From NCBI GenBank assembly GCA_964443875.1, contig CAYUET010000029.1, forward strand, positions 1 to 33,449: a DNA stretch of 33,449 nt, written 5' to 3'. The position numbers and the translations under genes are program-made. The notes beneath the pieces are model-generated. The model was not told where the DNA came from. It saw nothing but the letters and a program-made list of their open reading frames with translations, and did no database searches. Shown here in pieces: positions 22,101 to 23,058 of this stretch. This DNA is from CAYUET01 sp964443875. GTDB taxonomy: Bacteria; Auribacterota; JAFGBW01. Each line of letters opens with the position of its first letter. The first letter of the stretch is position 1.

Positions 22101-22824
22101 CCACCCCGATTTCGTCTGTGCGCACTTCTTTAAAGGAGGCGAGCTGACCTGCCTTTTTTCTTGTATCACCCGCCTCGTCCTGCTTTGTCCAGTAAAGACC
22201 TCCGCTCCACTTCACCGATGTCTTGTTTCCCAGAGAATCCACCGTATCTGATTCATAGGATACCATCTGGTATTGATTGTCATACTTCATATTGCGGGTA
22301 TTGCGAATGCTTAAATTGCCATGCTTGTCATAAATTCTCTCATTCTCAACATCTGTAACAAGACCGCCGAAAGTCCAGACTTTCTTGCCATCGCCGTATT
22401 TGATGAATTTTCTGCCATAAGAAGCAACAAGAGAAGCGTTTTTCTCAGAATCCCTCCGCAGACTTCCAAGGCTTTTCTGATTCTGCATCTCATTCACCTG
22501 CTTTATCTGCTCGGCTGTATCCTCCACATTCTCCATCTGCTTCAACAGGTTTTTCTTGCCATTCTGAAAGCCCTCCCGGATATCCGTCATTTCCTTCATT
22601 TTTTCACGCTGAAAGGTTTCACGGCCCTTCAGTTGATCCACATACTCCTCACCGACAAATCCTTCTTTTTTCAAATCTTCATCGGTCTGATAGGGCTTGA
22701 CTCCGGTCATATTATCAAGCGCGCCGGCATAGACCGCCTGTCCAAACAGAAAAGAAAAAACAGTCCAGAAAACAACGATTCCCCTGAACACTCTCCAATG
22801 TGAAGTCTGAAAGATGGCAAGCAT
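1105..22824 (-). CDS. Giant secreted YD-repeat polymorphic toxin-like protein (7,239 aa)
   Basis: One uninterrupted frame from ATG at 22822-22824, with AAAGGA 7 nt upstream, to TGA at 1105-1107. Residues 1-33 are a Sec signal peptide ending VYA. Residues about 70-115 are charged and helical. YD-like repeats (YD..GR...Y.E, then D..G..T) fill about 150-4608 and 4870-5325, separated by a Gln/Ala-rich interlude. A hydrophobic Ala/Gly-rich module spans about 5330-5675, YwqK-like repeats about 5675-6290, and a pre-toxin TG-like segment is centred near 6450. Tip CT1 lies at about 6540-6690 and tip CT2 at about 6894-7239. Such repeats form shells or stalks in RHS/TC proteins, and variable C termini are delivered toxins; a role in killing neighbours is inferred. 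The canonical RHS core (DPxGL..N.Y.Y..NP) is absent. It is several times longer than usual RHS or CdiA proteins. Two complete genes lie inside it in another frame at 2147-2731. Confidence 0.9.
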   Translation of the reverse strand: MLAIFQTSHWRVFRGIVVFWTVFSFLFGQAVYAGALDNMTGVKPYQTDEDLKKEGFVGEEYVDQLKGRETFQREKMKEMTDIREGFQNGKKNLLKQMENVEDTAEQIKQVNEMQNQKSLGSLRRDSEKNASLVASYGRKFIKYGDGKKVWTFGGLVTDVENERIYDKHGNLSIRNTRNMKYDNQYQMVSYESDTVDSLGNKTSVKWSGGLYWTKQDEAGDTRKKAGQLASFKEVRTDEIGVENEAVWKDILYYTDSDELKNEAHQSGQMAGYKKTEVNEASPERMDTIETTDIEYLKRNILIYPKSDDPKEKDRRKRQSEQYETLMTGFHETRETFGVVTEREWRNARYNDFSELTCYEERSSTLGVDTDKNFAWASYDEYGRMDSFKEVSTTYGSETEKTRLYTDYNNENQVVGYGEESITDGVLTSIVRDQMTYNDMNQLMEYHEILTNSEGYERELMRYGMEYDLRGLMTHYVDEYDENGIHWTVERSDISYNENGFLSGYYETRHESAEYLAPDGELVVIDRTTVVERLSTDYNGNGLESAYHERITDTIGLVTDVYRSEMEYEGDKLTAYHEKREIRGKLKQSALKVNSLSQFEKSGDEWVGEDEELEYGYTLEKKFYGAKYSGGKLVEYTEEETDSRKDGATVTRHRYDQVYGSNGKVLSYKEDETTEVSGEKSLIAREWKEGLYDAQGRLLSYKEITKDSLGAVTEKVWKALSYNAVSLIESYSEEVLESGESTLTERSRIKYNGLDQMLYYQEKIHENSGVESQKTWQTLKGYNSVGLLKDWKETTVKGALTTVLYRHHMVYSRLGGLRQYIQEQEEEGGYQNILGQQILISRKSLFERVDTLYDDQGREKEYWEFRRETNGMEASTHRKDITYHALGGVKSYQEDTEYKGSYLSDSINEADPPTLRAGGLGNAMYAYTVTRNRLDSLYDAGGKLLSYNEAVVDSRKPGLTTLIERSGQQYTSVSGQLTHYEENKTLRYEGEAFVYSTVYDAEYHPAGMLLKSTERVTDFLRTIRLQTYEALTFNAVNLAESTLEVSLLEDAGQKISEVIKQKSAILYDGLDQKVSYQETQKDGQTGQETSRTEWTGSYYAGTDLLRAQTTKTTEGDLVKTQAELARIYDALGRLTQSLASTMETSDQANLISIQEGDPFKTLYDEADALNPTEMNAGGDLLQTALAENYRIEILTLKKDVTYDLAGNESGYQESRIQRENESTIQTTVTTRQVADQLIDGRLTEWTDTQGITCALASGSISYQTVTKNRVEAWNSGRGQASKTYALTTDSRKAEAGETSQWSEEKIRDSIVYDSNNRVLSYMEAISEKAADGSLETSLLIERTATQYDLQGREIELLETRTELYEGASGVEVSVEKQRSWKGLYSSIGLLENYEEQVTYPVSGAVQNTKRDTLLYDHLGREKAYREIILSADGTEKQSLTCLTSYDGSSKNLLSSTQVTHTTELDVAEFVIRSGMSYDTNGNLKAYQEDVYDYGQYYVLNYSSERGALGQSLSPLSSTQRVDTLRNTLGQVAAYSEIRTDSFGIETATDRTDVQYSSKGQETGYHEESRVTGTSGGVTALSYTLSRDYSVETFNNLGLAASTDEKTSDSRKSGLAAEITKTLEYNASALLVSGFTQVNHEYEVDASGMIAANPAYDLTVTSVRSAMIYDKGRLKVYNEETVQGMSLTYESGEWTRGEKEKETLEWSASFIEGTSLYTTVTEKRTQGGLITLSEKSLIQYNALGQEIAYKTVSTDASGWQTTLLTSSILYNTLGQQSAFDTLTRSQGVETTSRRSQIQYNLSGQTLGYEEIRREKDESGLNLGLDRITLSERLLQVYNGFGQMISYSETALTPFGFSEISVLASGFSSADYLSLGITDIFSQYMRTTTLRNQMKYTKENQLYAYHEDISVTGFLDQAALALSNDYTGLAPEGAVSNVEADVSVSTERHHDYKITAFDTKGREVSSIDTEEKIWTDASGNPHTLTQNTVKKNITYDQNGRIQSYLQTVHLFDSDLSLLNKKTVTERKSTQYSASGKTLQTDEILTDYEADAQTILEVSEKIWNGTYYEGTDTLSKTVEQTTIIDSNPAILKGLKTTKIREGLLSNPAQTLLGITYNECGLEESYAEVEYQENILTGEKASYATVNRVAETVYNDFGKLVSQRKETGTLTGEFDDAALSLWKKDAVGNWALNGTYVLTSQSKWGNGVYDAEGNLIAYHQVTMPFGIDFPGFSTQAQQTENLYSAPSHIFFQNAVYDAFGRQISSLKTTWDYYDDTDSDGVEEGVNQREDERIEDCVYDALGRLTGNTEYLRTRQGSVDYFTKTMKTSTYGGMIQTGSESIVFTESAANVSYADTDPRAYGVLAVKRCFSEITYDSLMRQASYTYSETEGGHDTAEPFVFIPDSTPKEVYTRSGIDYDARGRLDHYVDSYAWKDYVEHTEANKLTVTRSATTYHDGNETEKTSGAGYLLADDHKGKIKYYKESIIEGGVTENKEYSMEYFSTTGLLDKKHEYIDKWKLTNAVLDSNGRFASYTGECLETDASGNETVFKIVKDNISYESDTPGEEGFFTEKGFSGSIFKDAGNDKVFELSFSGLSIDGMDFIDGHLTSYHEFFKDDLSASSNDVEITKSAITENGYRATIVKEGQTFYVERTFLEDEKDAEGNPLYHRFQDIYYTESAYAALLNLSITRTYYFEIDENITPSERLAWFLEENEGGVQTKYTAIWNGNTLESFDIEGSGANAFQYRNLTYYRWWSPYRGQISSFRIEDGKNTRVDLITYDMTQAPPAMTGYRLRQDGSPDRVYSHLTDSNGFTLVQGGQTYSEIKTSLVNGQVLVSSFVHQGNKYSNITYDTTGASLVVTGYDVTASDGIQYKNVSLSGNTVTAYTLVESGSEVRYSSVVWNQDGKPSGFTRTIAGVSSVYSGITCSGSNVTAMSVTTAGVTTAYTFGEYTGTHYGSMTKDINADGTFEAEFQNITYDGNGNITGFQQRTADQNASFDEDGKVQVWQIFSVSGGITTCNGAKVVYDYDRDGNGTPETFEAKYTVDAEGNEYLTGYDMNFEYFGPYQMIQMKVSSPGFGYMVNYSQQPWWETPDVDGNFTESLGSEFMFSKPSILPGNGDIEDYYDSSTVALNSSVFMPAALSSFSVGGTGSLITADSLVLNAEGVNEPITKLKTNSLTPALSSYRQIEKEKLLQQMGTFSSKEVVTTEYMYDEFGQVTGIKTQTFEGKTGKVLESSERTKITVDKLGRTLTFEEKQVDSFGTEKNIKRLETKYDGRGNVLSYKQITETKKSSSKTGTLETEVEKNAAELSEAESLLETGYENIEVAEAVETVLETVENQIYNDKRELLQYTRKTEITKEGTLENGEKITARETQTSENTLKYDTLGRVIYSEEKTRSSSTPDLVTTQIKSGIRYDEQNREKSYSLQVNELALDSNGNTLSSVTSFVNRLDTRYDVFGRVLGYTEERYTSQASRKETVTRSNTRYNEQGQIKSYEEQYTYGSGAYTRSVYKTDISYDRYGNEANYRQLEKVKDASLNAETTLITERRGTVTDAFGNLVKKVERTLGLKPDEDIVMENFFQGGELPEGVVTEIVFEAGSLDEFGRVVGYRQTTATALGKIDFEGKFENTSILERVSQKTDSAGRPTETVEKQWTSQEPALVSQITTKDITYTKEGQKSGQTKETVKQGAYANPVSGATENYYVKETSKIESLAYDPQTGEVKGSVTLNTRYDGKTAVILSQTRVSENIKNTSASGKILSMEKKTDTLEGGKVASTEELKTDYTYDRDFTTSEENTLRTVTENNEVVVSTETKTENQTDQLGRAVRQLITANDLLRNEGRKANNLEEMLTTTERRMSYNAANQATSIYTCTLEAGKTGGEIKSGSVTLEENIRYTGAGTRASYETTTYTLSSETLKNNLKVNLESLLESFKSDRQSLVLPAVPAVSVFGINAAGGAAGSAAVAPVKVMGLESSLFTKSGTQKTEVLSCNLDGASAKEKVEGTTITASGTEIAFTETRDSIVRDSRGNIKSMNVTRQEQGRIATEYKVLDREYNAAGRLTLEKIAEPAGMDSKGNKTYAVTTKSNITYDFEGRTLTYTSLRTAPDGGMQKTQRLSTKYDAEGQLTQYAETTASISSNHVTLTTKGSLTRILSRDADGRVLEQQTESGVISDQAAFETALKNGGDLKKGLREKTYSLASETMEYDSLGRTVSTHTETANHKGLKTVTDYKVLSMDDSGRVLSTSSKTVDAEGKTTTAEESGILYNKMNQRTQVIQKNTDAKGKTVVTKLSNMTYDLCGRLKSQTSIDLEGGNSNPMTTRDITYNAAGQRTAYIVEGKNKEGQPTFESRTGMSYNADGELAEYYSSGSSNGYSFNKHLTGISYDEKGRMSAYNESGLTAEGVSYNENHSSMVYDAEDRVTQERVSGTRAGDKVDETTKTQYNNDGKVTCTETRSNINSDYSITSNISYDARGNRTSYTTQGSKDGKTFSSTTKTSYAYINGYDRLVSKVESGTRSDGKAYTEVTSGYSYNKAGQLKAYTQNVEIRGDKDYVKTVSNIEYNNLGQMTSMSYTDTRNNDFKVRGNTITETYSYNSNGKQTGSTMTTPDYVIRYDGNGKQIGQAQETAAYRQWREAEEARAYQEAREQAEAELLNGLAGSTVILDANNQPVNNALVAQMLGGSGMYGNNIFMSSMGMMNTGKIASFKELMGTLGKGNNQAISLQLAQYATAIAPQQYQAALQTAITREMIAAKVNEKTANLRQELMNILSRAIAQAVPSGAAKNALLAKIKQSMGTSRMFDRSGALVLGTQMLKSPTGNRFYVNGKEVSKAEYAKNAQLKGGKEMNLDLMQELDLSSPEVAEQRCKQLQQALGKNAANIAWPLKVCSYDDNGRLQGLEEFSLEKSKDGTTHVKRDYKKYDEAGYVTEKRTFETYKGPNQDVKVDTKYNNDGSTESHVWGTEKSEKTGQMEKVDRTIKIRSEAIDGGFRTIQDATDNLTGLKSTTTDTFTGCQYAGGKLIAFNLTHAVKGQQMQNGVVTEINILETTRQYDAQVDGKGNLLSYKQDVWSNSSPDKHTTMQYNNNSFDSEGRTTSQTIQTWEKGKGKDSSGNTVDLNSFKVQERSNIKYNSFGQMESYDEKTYTQKQCISFDEFQKNCSIMTTAWHGEDMQTEGIDLKQIYEAENPTTITTSGGNFIKAFDGYKWTTENTSQSSISYDYGGRMSFWKDSNGKAHHQTYDINGLVSTSYTNATHTREYDIKYDSTGRKSEWSSKTSGGQQSYYGTHKAEYNGLGQIISQTDEVKSSGAYFKHHEKTQTFYTYDAQGTQKETGTTLFFKSHSKHSFFTRLKEGDSKSVTTIGIASAFMGPEMFVNFMIYATEAATIEMLPVSDSMKNSLQIAELAFSPSGWTMTPVIAGQGATSDFAASNQKTFNQVCGAIKTVCSAIAATNIPFVAWIAALVGLAVATQESLTNYSNGLSSEEAIKQSAVSAASIGMAFCGGQCASYASAFAVQMAGNYAIARIQGQNGSDALRGAAIAAAISIAAKFIGRGFNRTYGTNAPGTFQDALIQGVKNAGMNYIGEKVAEQCSDPRQAAMITAILSMVVQGIQEDGDWSGADGKALQEAIKGAVNVAMAGRVDGNGNLSKDEQYLQQLMNGIVDNIDFGGYFDAEKKAEIKAIEDSGNKDIIASYRMSDDTLVEIKGGVTTKKYKNGTSEVTIFGHNSGVKRTMAYDKNGTHIHTDVYAADGNSYTRISAIQEGHAKHYVKVGNQFVNDYDIVTVEKDGATISTKMDKEGKEVLEVYRNESLIEKHILGAKDIRDNKGNLLKQVFTDEKTGVVTWYSAKGEFQGGMKEDKTTGTTEYYGKDGTLGSREYKDGTCEYYGLREDGKSVVVKAGEIALFNGMGGISGILTVSANFLKADGSGYNLGETYLERDVYGRKKFEVEVNGDRDRYKNGVMSEKFKYGAEYHQDLDGILSIQTTMDEKGHVMFWDSKGNVVEKGQYMGNDRISDESYKLMGAMLDKVVKYGISVDSVLFDSMGGFVGVRADYGDAENEYLFLTGQKPVKIEKEAVIVDTRNLGSLESAGALSKSYVVDNGKIITSFEGPVKVKGIGFSADGKNMVGYENMYGERVLRNIDTNEEMKLEDPNMHFRTNNKGELTGLYREGYETGGEAGSGIKTFRRTEWGLNGVKETDFVRNEQGQFERFYDSQGNVFKTRQYLEDSEFAYVELDAKTGIQGYFKADGTKDMDIVTYTTQAGELGAVRTQVVKMYRNIADRNGATHDYNILMGTNGEVSFTDTLGGKIDKKSELGLLIQRQADISNNTLLTRMESEYLNGNQKAQLLNSLSRDQIAFGQYRNLDIRMEGLEAIEKNRPLSELLNSQFSKSLGDTCLGAGVVVGVLGSTALLVGAPIALTLGMGMMAYGMTTSGSKYYNELSIENEGKGVNLGQAFTLALGEMVGINQIVEAATAEDIVSGKTLYLNERSSLLGEGYGALVITLGTLPLGAKDIAALKSETFGSLAMKAIEGTKNPFTEISRIWESTGEVLDSLNSKLGKLLGGTEAPANNPLPADGLYARAMNENFVQSFLEGRNMLSNPDPKYNRNNETFLTTATDIADVKTPKEMQQRLSLYKDFESTLPNNSANTVIVFEKPTVPDGIATPVNSEARGYGNIGTGKTGGGTREFVIPNANIKTMTEQGFKIKEIYTLNENGGKISWDFVANKDGTYSVLSKETQKVKELKINNMNNLNVSSIESLQLEIGRQPVNVKNADSIGMNTGRVDPMENTLSSRNLRLKSSSEDFQMQNSLNKNGGKTIWNIAANPDGTYSVLTKGQAKILTESTTKNTNSLNISSESASNLSETVSINAKNADSTGSVTPLETDAVKQMSTAKSTSPRNESPSNTLKNPESGDNGEKTILIQNESLSPISKSSFSEGGKEVLSTNIKPSSFGDPFRKMVEKLGITEDQLINTFDLMFGKTQNPIRLSRTNLIDFEPVSRGGLSSLEGVDWKKNPERYNFETSGGDKSIISQRIKTNMINSYKNAKVSQQLKYSEIQLKEISNSIVSKIQEGIMKQYTPEEVPKWGDILNEYVENKASSFIKKQVDKMIDMTILATGLINPALMQALKFAKDFKGYANKVYGLVVDNKIPVFKNEVKLIEKITERIQILERNNQQFNDLVNQSDKYKNYTSQELDKYLGGRRDSLGIHVDKADTDRNYIPIQNFSEKYKKIVDEYIDDNQSDLSQVEIEYLKEKVKSLKNE
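1108..2146 (-). other. Second tip-like domain CT2, C terminus of the giant protein
   Basis: Residues about 6894-7239, after the nested genes and still in the giant frame. Unlike the Ser/Asn-rich stretch overlapping the nested genes, this looks like a genuine folded domain: helical segments FRKMVEKLGITEDQLINTF, YSEIQLKEISNSIVSKI and IEKITERIQILERNNQQFN, plus a moderately hydrophobic helix (MIDMTILATGLINPALMQAL). It ends in charged helices (IEYLKEKVKSLKNE). No toxin family recognised. It is very AT-rich (16 of 60 bases G or C at 1141-1200), unlike the repeats. The overlapping TPR gene downstream is its immunity candidate. Confidence 0.55.
2147..2434 (-). CDS. Nested small CxxCGQYW protein, copy A (paralogue of copy B)
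   Basis: A 95-residue ORF in the same alternative frame as copy B, starting 18 nt after its stop. GGAGGT (2443-2448) lies 8 nt before the ATG (2432-2434), exactly the spacing of copy B, and the leader TTAAAT.AAAATGGAGG is nearly identical. The protein starts MEHCCKSRWNVLGTYKG and has CQKCGQYWLCHTIGDGRC. Between the copies, changes such as TGT/TGC, GGA/GGG and TAT/TAC are silent in this frame, while the cysteines and CGQYW are kept. The C-terminal third has diverged (PERIAIEYPEKPGIWG). It has an extra cysteine pair after the motif. A tandem duplication of an immunity gene is the simplest reading; divergence may match different toxin variants. Confidence 0.78.
   Translation of the reverse strand: MEHCCKSRWNVLGTYKGTSEDTDREYNEKYELLEHLKRIGFKSFGDSIYQCQKCGQYWLCHTIGDGRCEADVYSKIDITPERIAIEYPEKPGIWG
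2443..2448 (-). promoter_or_regulatory. Shine-Dalgarno sequence of nested copy A
   Basis: GGAGGT on the minus strand, 8 nt from the ATG at 2432-2434. In the giant frame the same bases encode the NGGK that recurs before copy B, so the conserved NGGK peptide is probably a by-product of the ribosome binding site. Confidence 0.8.
2453..2731 (-). CDS. Nested small CxxCGQYW protein, copy B (candidate immunity protein)
   Basis: A 92-residue ORF in a different frame from the giant gene that contains it. GGAGGG (2740-2745) sits 8 nt before the ATG (2729-2731), and an in-frame TGA lies at 2750-2752. The protein starts MGFCCKQRWDLLGTFKG, has a central QCKKCGQYWYEHWEGGPHG and ends DAEFFK. It is clearly paralogous to the next ORF: CCK.RW..LGT.KG, YE.LE, C(Q/K)KCGQYW and the length are all shared. 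Two CC/CxxC pairs suggest a metal-binding or redox site. No signal peptide, so cytoplasmic. It follows toxin tip CT1, so immunity to CT1 is the simplest inferred role. The family was not identified; there is only a faint likeness to small immunity families with a G(Q/R)YW...GG motif. Confidence 0.78.
   Translation of the reverse strand: MGFCCKQRWDLLGTFKGDAESKRIENQQYEQLECILNRKLAIGNWEAACQCKKCGQYWYEHWEGGPHGEHAVFQKSTFEELKRRFPDAEFFK
2735..3200 (-). other. Candidate toxin tip CT1 inside the giant protein
   Basis: Residues about 6540-6695, immediately after the pre-toxin region. Visible segments are ARAMNENFVQSFLEGRNML, ETFLTTATDIADVKTPKEM, a hydrophobic strand NTVIVFEKP, and a Gly-rich motif GTGKTGGGTREFVIPNANI. 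A closing GGG.REFVIPN-type strand is common to several secreted toxin tips of the polymorphic class, but I cannot assign an enzymatic activity. It is followed directly by the two small genes that are the natural immunity candidates. It is AT-rich (19 of 60 bases G or C at 3061-3120). Confidence 0.5.
2740..2745 (-). promoter_or_regulatory. Shine-Dalgarno sequence of nested copy B
   Basis: GGAGGG on the minus strand, 8 nt from the ATG at 2729-2731, with a closing TGA in the same frame seven codons upstream of the ATG. This decides the start of copy B. Confidence 0.8.
3240..3900 (-). other. Pre-toxin TG-like domain of the giant protein
   Basis: A hydrophobic glycine-rich helix pair (LGAGVVVGVLGSTALLVG, then LTLGMGMMAYGM; nt about 3590-3730) is followed by GEMVGINQIVEA, EDIVSGK.L..NERS and LGTLPLGAKDIAAL (nt about 3330-3515, residues about 6437-6499). 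The order E..GI...VEA - ED..(T/S)GK.L - ER - hydrophobic - PL.AK resembles the pre-toxin TG (PT-TG) domain placed directly before variable tips in polymorphic toxins. The characteristic TG reads SG here. Recognition is from memory of the family pattern, not from a profile search. Confidence 0.6.
3950..5800 (-). repeat. YwqK/MORN-like Gly-Lys repeat segment of the giant protein
   Basis: Residues about 5675-6290 carry short beta repeats of the kind E.Y.(K/D)(D/N)G....(Y/K)..G, for example TTEYYGKDGTLGSREYKDGT, KVYRNESL-type units and WDSKGNVVEKGQYMGND. These resemble the YwqK (MORN-like antitoxin component) family rather than YD repeats. The change of repeat type marks a separate structural section ahead of the pre-toxin and tip domains. 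Confidence 0.55.
5800..6840 (-). other. Hydrophobic Ala/Gly-rich module of the giant protein
   Basis: Residues about 5330-5675 contain several hydrophobic segments (TIGIASAFMGPEMFVNFMIYA, FVAWIAALVGLAVAT, AAIAAAISIAAKFIG, AAMITAILSMVVQGI) with intervening small polar helices and four scattered cysteines. Similar Ala/Gly-rich hydrophobic regions precede the toxin tip in CdiA- and RHS-type proteins, where they are thought to help the tip cross a membrane. That role is inferred by analogy of position and composition only. Confidence 0.55.
6850..8215 (-). repeat. Second YD-like repeat block of the giant protein
   Basis: YD-like units resume (SYDDNGRLQGLEEFS, ISYDYGGRMSFWKD, KYDSTGRKSEWSS, YTYDAQGTQKETG) for about 450 residues and stop abruptly at a Lys/Ser/His-rich stretch before the hydrophobic module. 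In RHS-type proteins the last repeats before the tip close the shell; no cleavage motif of the canonical RHS core is seen. Confidence 0.8.
8216..8995 (-). other. Gln/Ala-rich helical interlude in the giant protein
   Basis: Residues about 4610-4870 lack YD units. They start with a charged helix (REAEEARAYQEAREQAEAEL), pass through a Met/Gly/Asn-rich stretch (GSGMYGNNIFMSSMGMMNTG), then Ala/Gln-rich helices (LQLAQYATAIAPQQYQAALQ). I do not recognise a family. It separates two repeat blocks and could be a hinge or a break in the shell. Base composition is highest here: the 60 bases at 8941-9000 contain 38 G or C. Confidence 0.6.
9000..22370 (-). repeat. Main YD-like repeat array of the giant protein
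   Basis: About 4,450 residues of degenerate repeats, each about 40-50 residues (120-150 bp). A typical unit reads Y(D/N)..G....Y.E followed by D..G..T....R..I.Y. The units are diverged at DNA level, so this is old protein-level repetition rather than a recent satellite. Within it, a longer period of about 310-340 residues appears in the first third (separate entry). The repeats from about 13000 to 15000 lose the YE/DS signature and become Gly/Ser/Thr-rich (for example TAGVTTAY, GNTVTAYT) before the regular type resumes. YD repeats of RHS/TC proteins wind into a beta-sheet shell; the same fold is likely here but not shown. Confidence 0.88.
16900..21200 (-). repeat. Higher-order repeat of about 310-340 residues
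   Basis: Blocks of several YD units recur with the same internal landmarks. The tetrapeptide DSRK falls at residues 641, 952, 1288 and 1607 (nt 20893-20904, 19960-19971, 18952-18963, 17995-18006), spaced 311, 336 and 319 residues. Each DSRK is preceded by a related segment (YGYTLEKKFYGAKY, YAYTVTRNRLDSLYD, YQTVTKNRVEAWN, SYTLSRDYSVETFN). Other shared landmarks are NAVSL/NAVNL with GLDQ....YQE, and ERVDTLYDDQG / QRVDTLRNTLG. A further weak copy follows near residue 1920 (DYKITAFDTKG). This indicates block duplication of about 1 kb followed by divergence. Confidence 0.75.
22726..22824 (-). other. Sec signal peptide of the giant protein
   Basis: Residues 1-33: an Arg-containing n-region (HWRVFRG), a hydrophobic core (IVVFWTVFSFLFG) and an AVYA ending that fits signal peptidase I, with cleavage expected before GALDN. 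There is no lipobox cysteine, so the protein would be released to the periplasm or carried further by a system not seen here. Confidence 0.85.
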
Positions 22825-22869
22825 AAAAATTTCCTTTATTTAATCCAAAAACAAACACACATTCTAATA

Positions 22870-22898
22870 CTAATACCAGAAATTTTTAAGAAAGTCAA
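22870..22898 (-). promoter_or_regulatory. Probable sigma-70-type promoter of the giant gene
   Basis: On the minus strand TTGACT (22893-22898) is followed after exactly 17 bases by TATTAG (22870-22875), with a TG one base before the -10, making an extended -10 element. A second TATTAG follows directly (22864-22869). The predicted start would leave a leader of about 40 nt carrying AAAGGA (22832-22837) 7 nt before the ATG. The region is AT-rich. Confidence 0.6.
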
Positions 22899-22938
22899 AT
22901 ATACACCACTCTTTATTGCAATATATTACGTTTACAAT

Positions 22939-22967
22939 TTAACACAAATCAGTTAAACATATTTAAA
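22939..22967 (+). promoter_or_regulatory. Possible promoter of the efflux operon
   Basis: TTAACA (five of six matches to TTGACA), 17 bases, then TTTAAA (four of six to TATAAT) in the 234-bp gap between the divergent giant gene and the efflux operon. It would give a leader of about 85 nt. An overlapping alternative is TTTACA (22931-22936) with TAAACA. Either is moderate in such AT-rich DNA, so the assignment is tentative. Confidence 0.3.
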
Positions 22968-23058
22968 ATTGAATGTAGTAAATTTCTATCCACGGCAATT
23001 AATAAGCCCGTTGTAAGCAAGTAAGTGAACAGTAAAAAATCCCAGTAAAGGGCACCTC

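Noticed and set aside
9000..22370. A CRISPR array or DNA satellite
   Set aside because: The repetition is at protein level with strong DNA divergence and no identical direct repeats with unique spacers.
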